A DNA stretch of 64,000 nucleotides from Betaproteobacteria bacterium (GTDB lineage Bacteria; Pseudomonadota; Gammaproteobacteria; Burkholderiales; Burkholderiaceae_C). The position numbers were made by a program, and so were the translations under genes. The DNA is taken from assembly GCA_016716535.1 (NCBI GenBank), contig JADJWD010000002.1, forward strand, positions 496,001-560,000, given 5' to 3'. Positions 11,180 to 19,737 of the stretch are shown here, piece after piece. The notes under the pieces were generated by a model. That model was not told the origin of the DNA and made no database searches. It was given only the letters and a program-made list of their open reading frames with translations. Positions within the stretch are counted from its first letter, which is position 1, and every line of letters starts with the position of its first letter.

Positions 11180-12853
11180 ATGTCGCTTTCCTTGCGTGCG
11201 CTGCCCGCGCTGATTCCCGTCTTCGCTCTGGTCGCCTGCGGCGGCAACGGCGGCGGGGGCGCCACCGAACCTGAAGCCGACGGCCGCAGCGTGCGCGCCG
11301 CCGTTGCCACGGTGCCGGCCGGCAACCCGTGCCCGAGCGGCGGCTACCGCATTGACTCGGGGCTGGACAGCAACGGCAACGGCCAGCTGGACGGCACCGA
11401 GGTCACGGCGTCGCAGGTCGTCTGCAACGGCGAGCCGGGCGCGGATGGCGCCGCGGGCCCTGCGGGCCCCGCCGGTGCTGCGGGTGTAGCCGCGCTCGTG
11501 CGCACCAGCGCCGAGCCGGCCGGCGCCGCCTGCGCCCACGGCGGCGTGCGCGTCGCCGCGGGGCTGGACAGCAACGGCAACGGCGTGCTCGACCCCGCCG
11601 AGGAGTCGGTGAGCGAGGCCGTCTGCCACGGCGCCGGCAGCATCGCCTGGGAAGAGGTCAGCGCCGCATCGGTGCAGATGGCGCCGAACCGCGGCTACAT
11701 CGCCGGGAACGCCAGCCAGGCGGTGGAGCTGATCCTGCCCGCGAGCCCGGCCATCGGCGACATCGTTCAAGTCACCGGCCGCGGTGCGGGTGGCTGGCGC
11801 CTCGCGCAGAACGCCGGCCAGCAGATCAACCTCGCCGGACTGAAAGGCGGCTGGTCGGCCACCTGGGCCGAGGTCGTCGCGCCCGGCGCGGGCACGACGG
11901 CCGTCGCCTCGTCGGCCGACGGCTGCCGGCTCGCTTCGAGCGCCGGCACGTCGGTGAGGATCTCCGCCAACTGCGGCATCACCTGGGGCAGCGTCAACAC
12001 CGCCCAGCCGGTGTTCGAGCTGGCCTCGTCGGGCAGCGGCCAGGTGCTGCTGGCCACCTACGGCGACCCGGCCGCCGGCGGCGCCACGAGCTACGGCGCG
12101 CTGATGTCGGTGGACGGCGGCGCGACGTGGACGGCGCCGTTCGCAGCGAGCCTCTACGCGGCGCCGGGCCACTACCGCCTGGGCGCGGTGTCACGCTCGG
12201 GTTCGACGCTCGTCATCGCCGACGGCACGACGCTGCACCGCTCGACCGACGGCGGCCAGAACTGGGCCGCCACCGCGGCGCCGGCACTCGTCTGGCGCTC
12301 GATCGCGGTGTCGGACAACGGCCAGAAGATCGCCGCCGTCGCTGACGGCAGCGCGGTGTGGATCAGCGAAGACGGCGGCGCGAACTGGACCTCGCGCGGC
12401 GCGACGCTCGCCTGGCGGCAGATCGTCATGACGGCTGACGGCAGCAAGCTTGGCGGCGCGGCCGACGGCGCGCCGCTGCAGTTCTCGGCCAACGGCGGCG
12501 TGACGTGGGCGACCGCGAACTCGGCGCGCGCGTGGACGGCGCTGGCGATGTCCGACGACGGCCGCTACCTGATCGGCGCCACCGGCAACGACATGCTCTA
12601 CAGCTCGCGCGACAGCGGCCTCGTCTGGCGCAGCGTCGCGTCGTCGAGCGCGTGGCGGTCGCTGGCGATGTCGGCCGACGGCCGCTCGCTGCTCGCCGCC
12701 GGCAGCCTGGGCGCGATGCACAGCCTCACGGACACGCGGCCCGGCTCGCTCGGCTACCTGATGGGCACCTCCGACGAGGCGATCGAACTGCAGTACGTCG
12801 GCGGCGGCCGCTTCAACGTCGTCGACTGGACGGGGATCTTCCTCGCGCGTTGA
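11180..12853 (+). CDS. repeat-rich secreted lipoprotein with two EF-hand-like Cys repeats and BNR-type repeats
   Basis: A 557-residue predicted lipoprotein. The signal peptide ends in the lipobox FALVACGG. Two copies of a Cys-containing repeat follow, with cores of the type GLDSNGNGQLD (about residues 45-90 and 115-155). These resemble the DUF7151 repeat, and the Asp/Asn loop looks calcium-binding. A short collagen-like Gly-Pro-Ala stretch lies between them. The C-terminal 350 residues contain at least five sialidase/BNR-type Asp-box motifs (SVDGGATW, STDGGQNW, SEDGGANW, SANGGVTW, SRDSGLVW), which suggests a beta-propeller. It is probably a surface carbohydrate- or metal-binding protein; no catalytic function is claimed. 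ATG 11180 gives the signal peptide. Confidence 0.75.
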   Translation: MSLSLRALPALIPVFALVACGGNGGGGATEPEADGRSVRAAVATVPAGNPCPSGGYRIDSGLDSNGNGQLDGTEVTASQVVCNGEPGADGAAGPAGPAGAAGVAALVRTSAEPAGAACAHGGVRVAAGLDSNGNGVLDPAEESVSEAVCHGAGSIAWEEVSAASVQMAPNRGYIAGNASQAVELILPASPAIGDIVQVTGRGAGGWRLAQNAGQQINLAGLKGGWSATWAEVVAPGAGTTAVASSADGCRLASSAGTSVRISANCGITWGSVNTAQPVFELASSGSGQVLLATYGDPAAGGATSYGALMSVDGGATWTAPFAASLYAAPGHYRLGAVSRSGSTLVIADGTTLHRSTDGGQNWAATAAPALVWRSIAVSDNGQKIAAVADGSAVWISEDGGANWTSRGATLAWRQIVMTADGSKLGGAADGAPLQFSANGGVTWATANSARAWTALAMSDDGRYLIGATGNDMLYSSRDSGLVWRSVASSSAWRSLAMSADGRSLLAAGSLGAMHSLTDTRPGSLGYLMGTSDEAIELQYVGGGRFNVVDWTGIFLAR

Positions 12854-12862
12854 GCGAGCTTC

Positions 12863-13507
12863 TCAATCCGCCTCGGCGCCGGCCGAGAGCCCGAGGCGCC
12901 CCGGGTCGCCACGCCCGACGCGCATCACGGCCGGCTCGTCGCCGCTCAGATCGACCACCGTCGTCGGCTCGGCCGGGCAGGCACCAGCGTCGACGACGGC
13001 GGCCAGCGCCTTCTGGAAGCGCTCGCGGATCTCGTGCGCGTCGTTCAGCGGCTGCTTCTCGCCGGGCGGGATCAGCGTCGTCGCCAGCAGCGGCGCGCCG
13101 AACACTTCGAGCAACTGCTGCGCCACGCGGTGCGCCGGCACGCGCAGGCCGATCGTGCGCCGCGAAGGGTGCGACACGCGCCGCGGCACCTCCTTCGTCG
13201 CCTCGAGGATGAAGGTGTACGGCCCCGGCGTGCCGACCTTCAGGATGCGGTACTGCCGGTTGTCGACGCGCGCGTAGCTCGCGAGTTCGCTCAAGTCGCG
13301 GCAGAGCAGCGTCAGGTGATGCTTCTCGTCGACCTGCCGGATGCGGCGCAGCTGCTCGACCGCCGCCTTGTCGTCGAGGTGGCAGACGAGCGCGTAGCTC
13401 GAATCGGTGGGGATCGCCGCGACGCCGCCGGCGTGCAGGATCTGCGCTGCCTGCTTCAGCAGGCGCGGCTGCGGGTTCTCGGGGTGGACTTCGAAGAGCT
13501 GCGACAC
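12863..13507 (-). CDS. yciO: YciO-type Sua5/YrdC-domain protein
   Basis: A 214-residue single YrdC/Sua5 domain. Conserved blocks are IPTDSSYAL near the N terminus, KHHLTLLCRDLSELASY, PGPYTFILEATKEVPRR and TIGLRVPAH. The overall sequence and length follow E. coli YciO rather than TsaC. YrdC-domain proteins bind ATP and make or handle threonylcarbamoyl-AMP for tRNA t6A; YciO has weak activity and its role is unclear. The start is GTG at 13507. It lies downstream of the NIPSNAP relic on the same strand. Confidence 0.9.
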   Translation of the reverse strand: MSQLFEVHPENPQPRLLKQAAQILHAGGVAAIPTDSSYALVCHLDDKAAVEQLRRIRQVDEKHHLTLLCRDLSELASYARVDNRQYRILKVGTPGPYTFILEATKEVPRRVSHPSRRTIGLRVPAHRVAQQLLEVFGAPLLATTLIPPGEKQPLNDAHEIRERFQKALAAVVDAGACPAEPTTVVDLSGDEPAVMRVGRGDPGRLGLSAGAEAD

Positions 13508-13568
13508 GCGGGCATTGTCAGGGCAGTGCGCAACAGGCCTTCTTGCGCCAGCCCAAGGCGCGCCGCGA

Positions 13569-13856
13569 TCACTTCAGCGGCGAGAACGCCGTCGGCGCGC
13601 AGACCGTGCTCGTCATCTTCGTCAGGTTGGCCGGCCCGCCCTTCGGCGGCCACAGGCCCTTGGCGACGGCCTCGCCGCGGATGCGCGAGCGATCTTCCAG
13701 GCTCGCGTAGGCCCAGATGTTCAGCAAGCGCGGCTGCTCGCCGTCGAGCGCGGTGAAGGCGCCGACGAGCGGCGACAGCGCATGCCGCGCCGGCACCGCC
13801 TGCTGCCACGCGTCGATCGTCTCGCCGAGCTTGCCGTGGCGGAGCGAGGGGATGGA
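13569..13856 (-). pseudogene. 5'-truncated NIPSNAP-family gene
   Basis: The frame from the aroE stop to 13569 encodes about 95 residues. They read as a NIPSNAP domain lacking its first strand: LRHGKLGETIDAW, then LVGAFTALDG, LLNIWAYASLEDR and a C terminus TAFSPL. NIPSNAP proteins are usually 100-110 residues and begin with a Met-led strand before this point. Here that strand is missing, and no ATG, GTG or TTG precedes the first helix. The only in-frame start is a GTG at 13796, inside the domain. The preceding codon is the aroE stop, in the same frame. It is probably a relic after deletion; a readthrough extension of AroE is a remote alternative. Confidence 0.65.
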
Positions 13857-14651
13857 TCACTTCTCCAGGTAGAACTCGACGAGCCGCGCGGCGACCGCCT
13901 CGAACATGCCGGCGCCGGTCATCGTCGCCAGGCCCCGCGCGCGCGCCGCCTCGATCCACGGCGGCACCGCCGGCTTCGTGACGACGCAGCCGGCGAAGGT
14001 GCCGGGCTCGAGCAGATCGGCCTGCACCGGCAGCGGGTCGCCTTCGCGCATGCCCATCGGCGTCGCGTTGATCACGAGGTCGAAGCCGCGCGGGTCGGTG
14101 CTGCCGACTTCGGGCTGGATCGCTCCATAGGTGCGCAGTTTGGCCGCCAGGGCCTCGCGCCGGGCCGCATCGGCATCGTGCAGCGCCAGCCGCGCGACAC
14201 CGGCATCGACCAGCGCATGCGCGATCGCGCTGCCCGCGCCGCCGGCGCCGACGAGCAGCGCGCGCCGGCCGCGCGGCTCGCAGCCGAGGCGGCGCAGGCC
14301 TGCGACGTAGCCGTCGCCGTCGCACATGTGGCCGAACCAGCGGCCGCCTTCGCCGCGGCGCACGACGTTGGCCGCGCCGATCGACGCGGCTGCCGGCGTC
14401 AGCGCTGCACACAACGTGGCCGCGTCGAACTTGTGCGGCACCGTGACGATGATGCCGTCGACGTTGGGCATGCGTTCGGCCAGTGCGAAGAAGGCCGGCA
14501 GGTCGGCCGCATGCACGTGCGCCGGCACCACGATCGCATCGGCGCCGCGTGCGCGCAGCGCCGCCGTTACGCCAAGCGGCGACTTCACCTGCGCGATCGG
14601 ATCGCCGACGATGGGGATGACGCGCGTCGCGCCGCTGTAGTTCTCGAACAT
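13857..14651 (-). CDS. aroE: shikimate/quinate dehydrogenase-like enzyme (catabolic type)
   Basis: A 264-residue NAD(P)-dependent shikimate dehydrogenase family protein. The substrate-binding N-terminal domain has GDPIAQVKSPL and VTVPHK with the catalytic Lys. The catalytic Asp is in CDGDGYV. The Rossmann domain has VGAGGAGSAIA, and INATPMGM follows. It differs from a housekeeping AroE in context: it sits in a cluster of TctC, flavoprotein, TIM-barrel and IclR genes, which suggests a catabolic cyclohexane polyol substrate such as quinate or shikimate. ATG at 14651. The upstream gene on this strand is a chimeric relic, and the downstream one is a truncated NIPSNAP. Confidence 0.85.
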   Translation of the reverse strand: MFENYSGATRVIPIVGDPIAQVKSPLGVTAALRARGADAIVVPAHVHAADLPAFFALAERMPNVDGIIVTVPHKFDAATLCAALTPAAASIGAANVVRRGEGGRWFGHMCDGDGYVAGLRRLGCEPRGRRALLVGAGGAGSAIAHALVDAGVARLALHDADAARREALAAKLRTYGAIQPEVGSTDPRGFDLVINATPMGMREGDPLPVQADLLEPGTFAGCVVTKPAVPPWIEAARARGLATMTGAGMFEAVAARLVEFYLEK

Positions 14652-14662
14652 GGTTTCGCCAA

Positions 14663-14684
14663 GCCGCCGTCATTCGACGGCGGC
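14663..14684. terminator. stem-loop between the TctC/TctA relic and aroE
   Basis: GCCGCCGTC and GACGGCGGC form a perfect 9-bp stem with an ATTC loop. On the plus strand it is followed by GTTTTC. On the minus strand, the direction of the flanking genes, it is preceded by an A-rich stretch and followed by TTGG. It could end the relic transcript or act as a processing hairpin before aroE. Confidence 0.4.
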
Positions 14685-14688
14685 GTTT

Positions 14689-15585
14689 TCAAACAGCGGG
14701 AGAGATGGCACCGCGCACCGCGCGCCAGCGCTTGTACCAGTACATCTTCAGGAAGTAGCCGAAGACGCCGAAGCCGAGCATCCACAGCACATCGTCGGCG
14801 CTGTTGTTGATGGCGTAGGCGCCCACGGCCGACAGCACCAGGATCAGCGGCAGCAGGATCGGCTTCGGGGTCTCGCCGGCCTTCTTGAACGCAGCGACGA
14901 GCTTCGCCTTCACCGGCTCGGGCGTCTCCTTGCGCACGAAGACGCCGTAGAACGAACCCCACGGAATGAACTTCTCGAGCCCCGGCAGCACCTCGGTCAT
15001 CGGCGCAATGCCCTGGTAAGGCGTCTTGCTCAGCACGGCGATGGCGCGCAGCCGTCCGGCGCGCACGTGCTCGATCACCGCACCCGAGGCGATGAAACCC
15101 ACGTCGATGTGGCCGCCTTGCAGCGCCGCGACGGCCGGGCCGTCGCCGTCGAACGGCACGCTCGTCACCGGCCACTTCGTCTGGCTGCTCACCATCGCCG
15201 ACAGCGTGAACGGCACCGAGCCCGTGCCGGCCATGTACTGCTTGACCTTGTTCGGGTTGGCCTGCACGTCAGCGAGCAGTTCCTTGAACGTCTTCCAGGG
15301 CTTGTTGTTGTTGACGACGACGAGGATGTTGTTGGCGATGGCGGCGATGTTGACCAAATAGAACTTGTCGTAGTCGAAGTCCGCGAGGTCCATGACGCGG
15401 AAGAGCGCCTGCGGCTCGGCGCCCATCAGGAGCGTATAGCCGTCGGCCGGCTGCTGCAGCACGAAGGCCGCGCCCACCGCGCCGGAGCCGCCGGGCCGGT
15501 TCTGCAGCACGAGCTTCTTGCCCAGTGCCTCCTCGGCGTAGGGCGCGTAGCCGCGCATCGCCACGTCGGTGCCGCCGCCGGCGCC
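14689..15585 (-). pseudogene. chimeric relic: TctC-type binding protein joined to a TctA C-terminal fragment
   Basis: The frame is open to 15837 but family similarity begins near 15585. The first part reads as a Bug/TctC solute-binding protein (GAGGGTDVAMRGYA, NRPGGSGAVGAA, PADGYTLLMG). It lacks the signal peptide and first strand (no KPI-type start) and the last 40 or so residues. Near 14870 it runs without a stop into a fragment of a TctA permease (PKPILLPLILVLSAVGAYAINNS, then MLGFGVFGYFLK), which ends early. TctC and TctA are normally separate periplasmic and membrane proteins of a tripartite carboxylate transporter. A deletion fusing tctC to the 3' part of tctA explains the layout. It is unlikely to make a working protein. 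Confidence 0.75.
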
Positions 15586-15648
15586 CAAGGTCGTGTTTCG
15601 CGGGCTGTTCTGCGGGCCCGTCGACGGGGCGGCGCGACTGTAGCGGAA

Positions 15649-15684
15649 AAGTGGAATTGTGTTCAAGAAAAAAATCCAGTTCCA
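15649..15684. promoter_or_regulatory. candidate IclR-type operator in the divergent promoter region
   Basis: TGGAATTG (15652-15659) and CAGTTCCA (15677-15684) form an imperfect inverted repeat (7 of 8) with a 17-base A-rich spacer. The left arm, extended to AAGTGGAAT (15649-15657), is identical to one arm of the perfect repeat at 22569-22589. It lies between the TctC relic and the Gfo/Idh-IclR operon, where an IclR protein would be expected to bind. Confidence 0.5.
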
Positions 15685-15781
15685 TAATGCGCGCCTTCTT
15701 GGACGTGCTGGAGGTGCTTTGGACCCTGTCGTCGAACCTTCGAACGCCCGTTCTTCCGCGAGCCACGCACCGGCCGCGCGG

Positions 15782-16849
15782 ATGCCCGTCGCGCTGCTCG
15801 GCGCCGGCGTCATCGGCCGCATGCACGCGGCACGCATGCGCCGCGGCGACGACGTGGTGCTGGCCGGCGTCGCCGACCCCAGCGCCGCGGCGCGCGAGTG
15901 GGCCGCGAGTCAAGGCGTGCCGTGGGCGGCCGAGCCGGCCCAGTTGCTCGACCGCGTGCGGCCGGCCGCCGCGATCGTCGCGACGCCGAACGCCACGCAC
16001 ACCGAGGTGGCGCTGGCCTGCATCGAGCGGCGCATCCCGCTGCTCGTCGAAAAGCCGATCGCCCACGACGTGGTGGCGGCGCAGCGAATCGCCGACGCGG
16101 CGCGCGCCGCCGGCGTGCCGGTGCTCGTCGGCCACCAGCGCCGGCACGGCGCCGCGGTGCAACGTGCGCGCAGGATGATCGCCGAGGGCGCGATCGGCCG
16201 TGCCGTCGCCGTCTCGATGATGGCCATCTGGCTGAAGCCCGCGAGCTACTTCGAGGCCGGCGAGTGGCGCCGGCGCAAGGGCGGCGGGCCGGTGCTGATC
16301 AACGCGATCCACGACATCGACCTGCTGCGCCACCTCGTTGGCGAGATCACCGCGGTGCACGCGTTCGCGTCGAATGCCGAGCGCGGCTTCGAGGTCGAAG
16401 ACACCGCCGCGGCGGTGCTGAAGCTAAAAGGCGGTGCTGGCAGCGCTGTCGCGACGCTGCTCGTCAGCGACGCCGCGGTCTCGCCTTGGAACTACGACAT
16501 CGTCTCGGGTGAATCCGAGCTGTACCCGCCGCAGGCCGCCGACGGCCTGCACATCGCCGGCAGCGAAGGCGCGTTGACGGTGCCGCAACTGCTGCACTGG
16601 CGTTACCGCGGCGCGGCGAAGCACTGGCATGCCGAGCTGACGCAGGAGCAGACGCGGCTGCACCAGCGCGACCCCTACGCCGAGCAGTTGCGCCACCTGC
16701 GCGCCGTGGCCGAGGGGCGCGAGGCGCCGCTGTGCAGCGCCGAGGACGGCATCGCGACGCTGCGCGCGACGCTGGCGGTGCTCGAGTCGGCGGCGAGCGG
16801 GCGCACGGTGGTGCTTGATGGCAAAGCGAAGACGGGAGGCGCGTCATGA
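15782..16849 (+). CDS. Gfo/Idh/MocA family NAD(P)-dependent oxidoreductase
   Basis: A 355-residue oxidoreductase. The N-terminal Rossmann fold has LLGAGVIGRMHA. The family motif follows (VEKPIAHD, with the Lys of EKP). The C-terminal alpha/beta domain carries the His of NAIHDIDLLRHLVGE. The family oxidises or reduces cyclic polyols, sugars and inositols. The frame is open upstream to 15659, but ATG 15782 starts right at the first strand (MPVALLGAG). Its stop overlaps the IclR start by 4 bases (ATGA), so the two are co-translated. In context it probably acts on the same cyclic polyol as the neighbouring shikimate dehydrogenase-like enzyme; the substrate is inferred only. Confidence 0.87.
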   Translation: MPVALLGAGVIGRMHAARMRRGDDVVLAGVADPSAAAREWAASQGVPWAAEPAQLLDRVRPAAAIVATPNATHTEVALACIERRIPLLVEKPIAHDVVAAQRIADAARAAGVPVLVGHQRRHGAAVQRARRMIAEGAIGRAVAVSMMAIWLKPASYFEAGEWRRRKGGGPVLINAIHDIDLLRHLVGEITAVHAFASNAERGFEVEDTAAAVLKLKGGAGSAVATLLVSDAAVSPWNYDIVSGESELYPPQAADGLHIAGSEGALTVPQLLHWRYRGAAKHWHAELTQEQTRLHQRDPYAEQLRHLRAVAEGREAPLCSAEDGIATLRATLAVLESAASGRTVVLDGKAKTGGAS

Positions 16850-17784
16850 GCGGTGTTCTCGAACGCACGCTGGCGCTGCTGGAACGGCTGGCCACCGACG
16901 TGGGCGGCGTGCCGCTGGCGACGCTGGCCGACGACCTGGGCATGCCGCGCAGCGCCGCGCACCGGCTGCTCACCGATCTCGCCGCCGCCGGCTACGTGCG
17001 CCAGGTGCGCGAGCGCGGTCACTACGTGCTGACGACGAAGCTGATCTCGCTGGGCCTGAACTACCTGAAGCACTCGGGTGTCGTCGACCTGACGCAACCG
17101 GTGATGGACCGGCTGGCCGAGGCGGCCGGTGAACTCGTGCGCCTGGGCGTCGTCGATGTCGACCACATCACCTGGATGGGCCTGTCGCAGGGCGCGACGA
17201 GCGGCCTGCGCTACGACCCCGACCACGGCATCGACGTGAAGCTTTCGTGCACGGCGTCGGGCCACATCTGGCTTTCGACGCTGCCCGAGGACGACGCAAT
17301 TGCCTTGCTCACGCGCCAGGGCCTCGGCAGCCCGACGCAGTACGGCCCGAACGCGCCGACCAGCATCCAGGCGGTGATGAAGGGCGTCCGCCAGGCACGC
17401 AAGCAGGGCTACGCGATCGCCGTGGACACCTACGCGCGCGGCCTCGCGTCGGTCTCGACGACGATCATGGTGCCCGGCCGCGGTGCCGTGGGCGTGCTGG
17501 CGATGAGCGGCCCTTCGGTCAGGATGACCGAGGAGAAGATGGCCAAGTGGGCGCCGCAGTTGATGGCCACCGCGGCCGAGATCGCCGCGGCGAGCGCCGC
17601 GTCGCCGCTGTTCCAGCGCGCGTGGGCGAAGGGGGAACCGAACGCTGAGGGCCATGAACGTGGTGGACGCGGCGAACGCGGCAAGAGCGGCGAACGCGGC
17701 GCAGCCGATGCGCGCGGCGAGCGCGTCGCGCGCAGCGAAGCCGCCCGCGCGCGCAAGCCGGCGCTGGTCGCGCGGCGGACGTGA
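16846..17784 (+). CDS. IclR family transcriptional regulator
   Basis: 312 residues. The N-terminal winged helix-turn-helix (about 1-65) contains LADDLGMPRSAAHRLLTDLAAAGYVRQ. The IclR effector domain (about 80-250) follows with LVRLGVVDVDHITWM, CTASGHIWLSTL and a C-terminal VSTTIMVPG block. A low-complexity Arg/Glu/Gly-rich tail (about 265-312) is absent from typical IclR proteins of 250-270 residues. It is co-translated with the Gfo/Idh gene upstream and overlaps the flavoprotein pseudogene downstream. It probably controls this catabolic cluster through the TGGAAT repeats at 15649 and 22569; effector unknown. Confidence 0.9.
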   Translation: MSGVLERTLALLERLATDVGGVPLATLADDLGMPRSAAHRLLTDLAAAGYVRQVRERGHYVLTTKLISLGLNYLKHSGVVDLTQPVMDRLAEAAGELVRLGVVDVDHITWMGLSQGATSGLRYDPDHGIDVKLSCTASGHIWLSTLPEDDAIALLTRQGLGSPTQYGPNAPTSIQAVMKGVRQARKQGYAIAVDTYARGLASVSTTIMVPGRGAVGVLAMSGPSVRMTEEKMAKWAPQLMATAAEIAAASAASPLFQRAWAKGEPNAEGHERGGRGERGKSGERGAADARGERVARSEAARARKPALVARRT

Positions 17785-18886
17785 GCCGCACCGTGGGCGG
17801 TGAGGCCGCGGCCGACAAGCAGCTCGACAGCCTCTGCTGCGACCTGCTCGTCATCGGCTCGGGCGCCGGCGGGCTGAGCGCGGCGGTGACCGCGGCGCAC
17901 CTCGGCCTCGACGTGCTGCTGGTCGAAAAGGCGGCGCGCTTCGGCGGCACCACGGCGTGGTCCGGCGGCTGGATGTTCGTGCCGCGCAACCCGTTCGCGC
18001 TGGCCGCGGGCATCGACGAGCCGGTCGAGGAGCCGCTGCGTTACCTGCGTTCGATCCTCGGCGACGACGCGGCGGCGTCGCCGCGCTTGCACGCCTTTCT
18101 CGCGCACGGGCCGGCGATGGTGCGCTTCCACCTCGAGCACACGGTGCCGCGATCGCTACTCGGCAAGCGAAGCGGCGAGGGCGATGGCGCGAGCGCAGAC
18201 GAAGCCGTGCTCGCCTTCCCGCACCTCGTCGACCGCGGCAAGCCCGGCCTCATCGCCGTCGATCGCGACGGCGAGCGGTTTGTCGACGAGGCCGGCAGCC
18301 GGTTATCTCCAATGCGCGCCGACGCTCGACGTGCTGGCGACACAGTGCGGCATCGACGCCACCGGCCTCGCGCGCACCGTCGCCGCGTTCAACGGCCACG
18401 CGCGCCGGCCGCGACCCCGAGTACGGCCGCGGCGAGACCGCCTACGACCGCCTGCAGGGCGACGCCGAACACGGTGGCAGCAACCCCTGCGTCGCGCCGA
18501 TCGAAGACGCGCCGTTCTACGCCGTGCGCATCGTGCCCGGCAGCCTCGGCACGTTCGCAGGGCTGGCCTGCGACGAACACGGCCGCGTGCTCGATGCGGC
18601 CGGCGCGCCGGTGCCGGGCCTCTATGCCGCCGGCAACGACATGGCCAGCGTGATGCATGGCCACTACCCGAGCGGCGGCATCACGCTCGGGCCGGCGATG
18701 ACCTTCGGCTACATCGTCGCGCACCACGCGGCGGGGCGGGCGCTGGCGATGCCGGCGACGACCGAGGCCGCGATCAACGCCGACGCCGCGCCCGCATCCG
18801 CGGCACTCAACGCTGCATCCAACGCGGCATGCGCCTGCGCTGCCTCCGCTTCTTCGTCCGCAAGCTCCGTACTCCAACCCCAATGA
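17781..18886 (+). pseudogene. FAD-dependent oxidoreductase (KsdD/fumarate reductase-like), deleted and frameshifted
   Basis: Similarity to the intact flavoprotein at 20718-22523 runs through three frames. The start to about 18300 includes LVIGSGAGGLSAA and GGTTAWSGGW, then FPHLVDRGKPGLIAVD. From 18301 the frame shifts to GYLQCAPTLDVLA up to AFNGHA. From about 18405 a third frame reads GRDPEYGRG to the C-terminal YAAGNDMASVMHGHYPSGGITLGPA. Compared with the intact copy, about 200 codons are missing near 18150 and about 50 near 18300, and a single extra C near 18404 shifts the frame again. Only about 369 codons remain of about 600. Flanking genes overlap it by 4 bases on both sides, so it once belonged to the operon. 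Confidence 0.85.
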
Positions 18887-19737
18887 CCGAACGCCTGCTG
18901 TCGATCGCCACGCTCACCGCGCTGCCGCTGGCGCCGCCGGCGCTCGTGCAGCTCACCGCCGACGCCGGCTGCCGCGTCTGCGGCCTGCGCCTGTTGCCGG
19001 CTTCGCCCGGCGGCACGGCCTACCCGCTGATGCACGACCGCGCGCTGCTCGCCGAGACGCTGGCGCGCATGCGCGCGCTCGGCGTCTCGATCTTCGACCT
19101 CGAGATCATCCGCATCGGCGAGCCGTTCGACCCGCGCGGCTACGGCGCCTTCTTCGAGGCCGGGCAGCAACTCGGCGCGCGCGCCGTGCTCGTGGCCGGC
19201 GACGACGCCGACGAGGCGCGGCTGACCGAACGCTTCGCGCGGCTGTGCGAAGCGGCGGCGCCTCATGGCCTGACCTGCGACCTCGAGTTCATGCCGTGGA
19301 CGGCGGTGAAGGACGCGCGCAGCGCCGCGCGCATCGTCGCCGCCGCGGCGCAGCCGAACGCCGGCGTGCTCGTCGACGCGCTGCACTTCGCGCGCTCGGG
19401 CGCGACGCTCGACGACATCGCCGCGCTGCCGCGCGCCGCACTGCACTACGCGCAGATCTGCGACGGCCGCGTGCCGGGGCCCACGACGACCGAAGGACTG
19501 ATCCACGACGCGCGCTGCGAGCGCCTGCTGCCGGGCGAAGGTGGCATCGCGCTGCGCGGGCTCTTCGCACGGCTGCCGGCCGACCTGCCGGTGTCGATCG
19601 AGATCCCGAGCGATACGCGCGCGCCGGCGATGGGTTACCTCGCCTGGGCGCGTGCCGCGGTGGCGGCGACGCGTGAGACGCTCGGGCTTGGCGCCCGACC
19701 CATTGGGCCCGCCGTGCCCACGGGAACCGCCGCTTGA
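18883..19737 (+). CDS. sugar phosphate isomerase/epimerase-like TIM-barrel protein
   Basis: A 284-residue protein of the xylose isomerase-like TIM-barrel (AP endonuclease 2) superfamily. Metal-ligand candidates are the Glu in FDLEIIRIGEP, the Glu in CDLEFMPW, Asp/His in VLVDALHFARSG and the Glu in SIEIPSDT. In cyclitol, quinate and shikimate catabolism such proteins act as isomerases or 3-dehydroshikimate dehydratases, which fits the neighbouring aroE-type gene. The exact reaction is not shown by sequence. ATG 18883 overlaps the end of the flavoprotein relic; the stop overlaps the transporter start (TTGA). Confidence 0.8.
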   Translation: MTERLLSIATLTALPLAPPALVQLTADAGCRVCGLRLLPASPGGTAYPLMHDRALLAETLARMRALGVSIFDLEIIRIGEPFDPRGYGAFFEAGQQLGARAVLVAGDDADEARLTERFARLCEAAAPHGLTCDLEFMPWTAVKDARSAARIVAAAAQPNAGVLVDALHFARSGATLDDIAALPRAALHYAQICDGRVPGPTTTEGLIHDARCERLLPGEGGIALRGLFARLPADLPVSIEIPSDTRAPAMGYLAWARAAVAATRETLGLGARPIGPAVPTGTAA

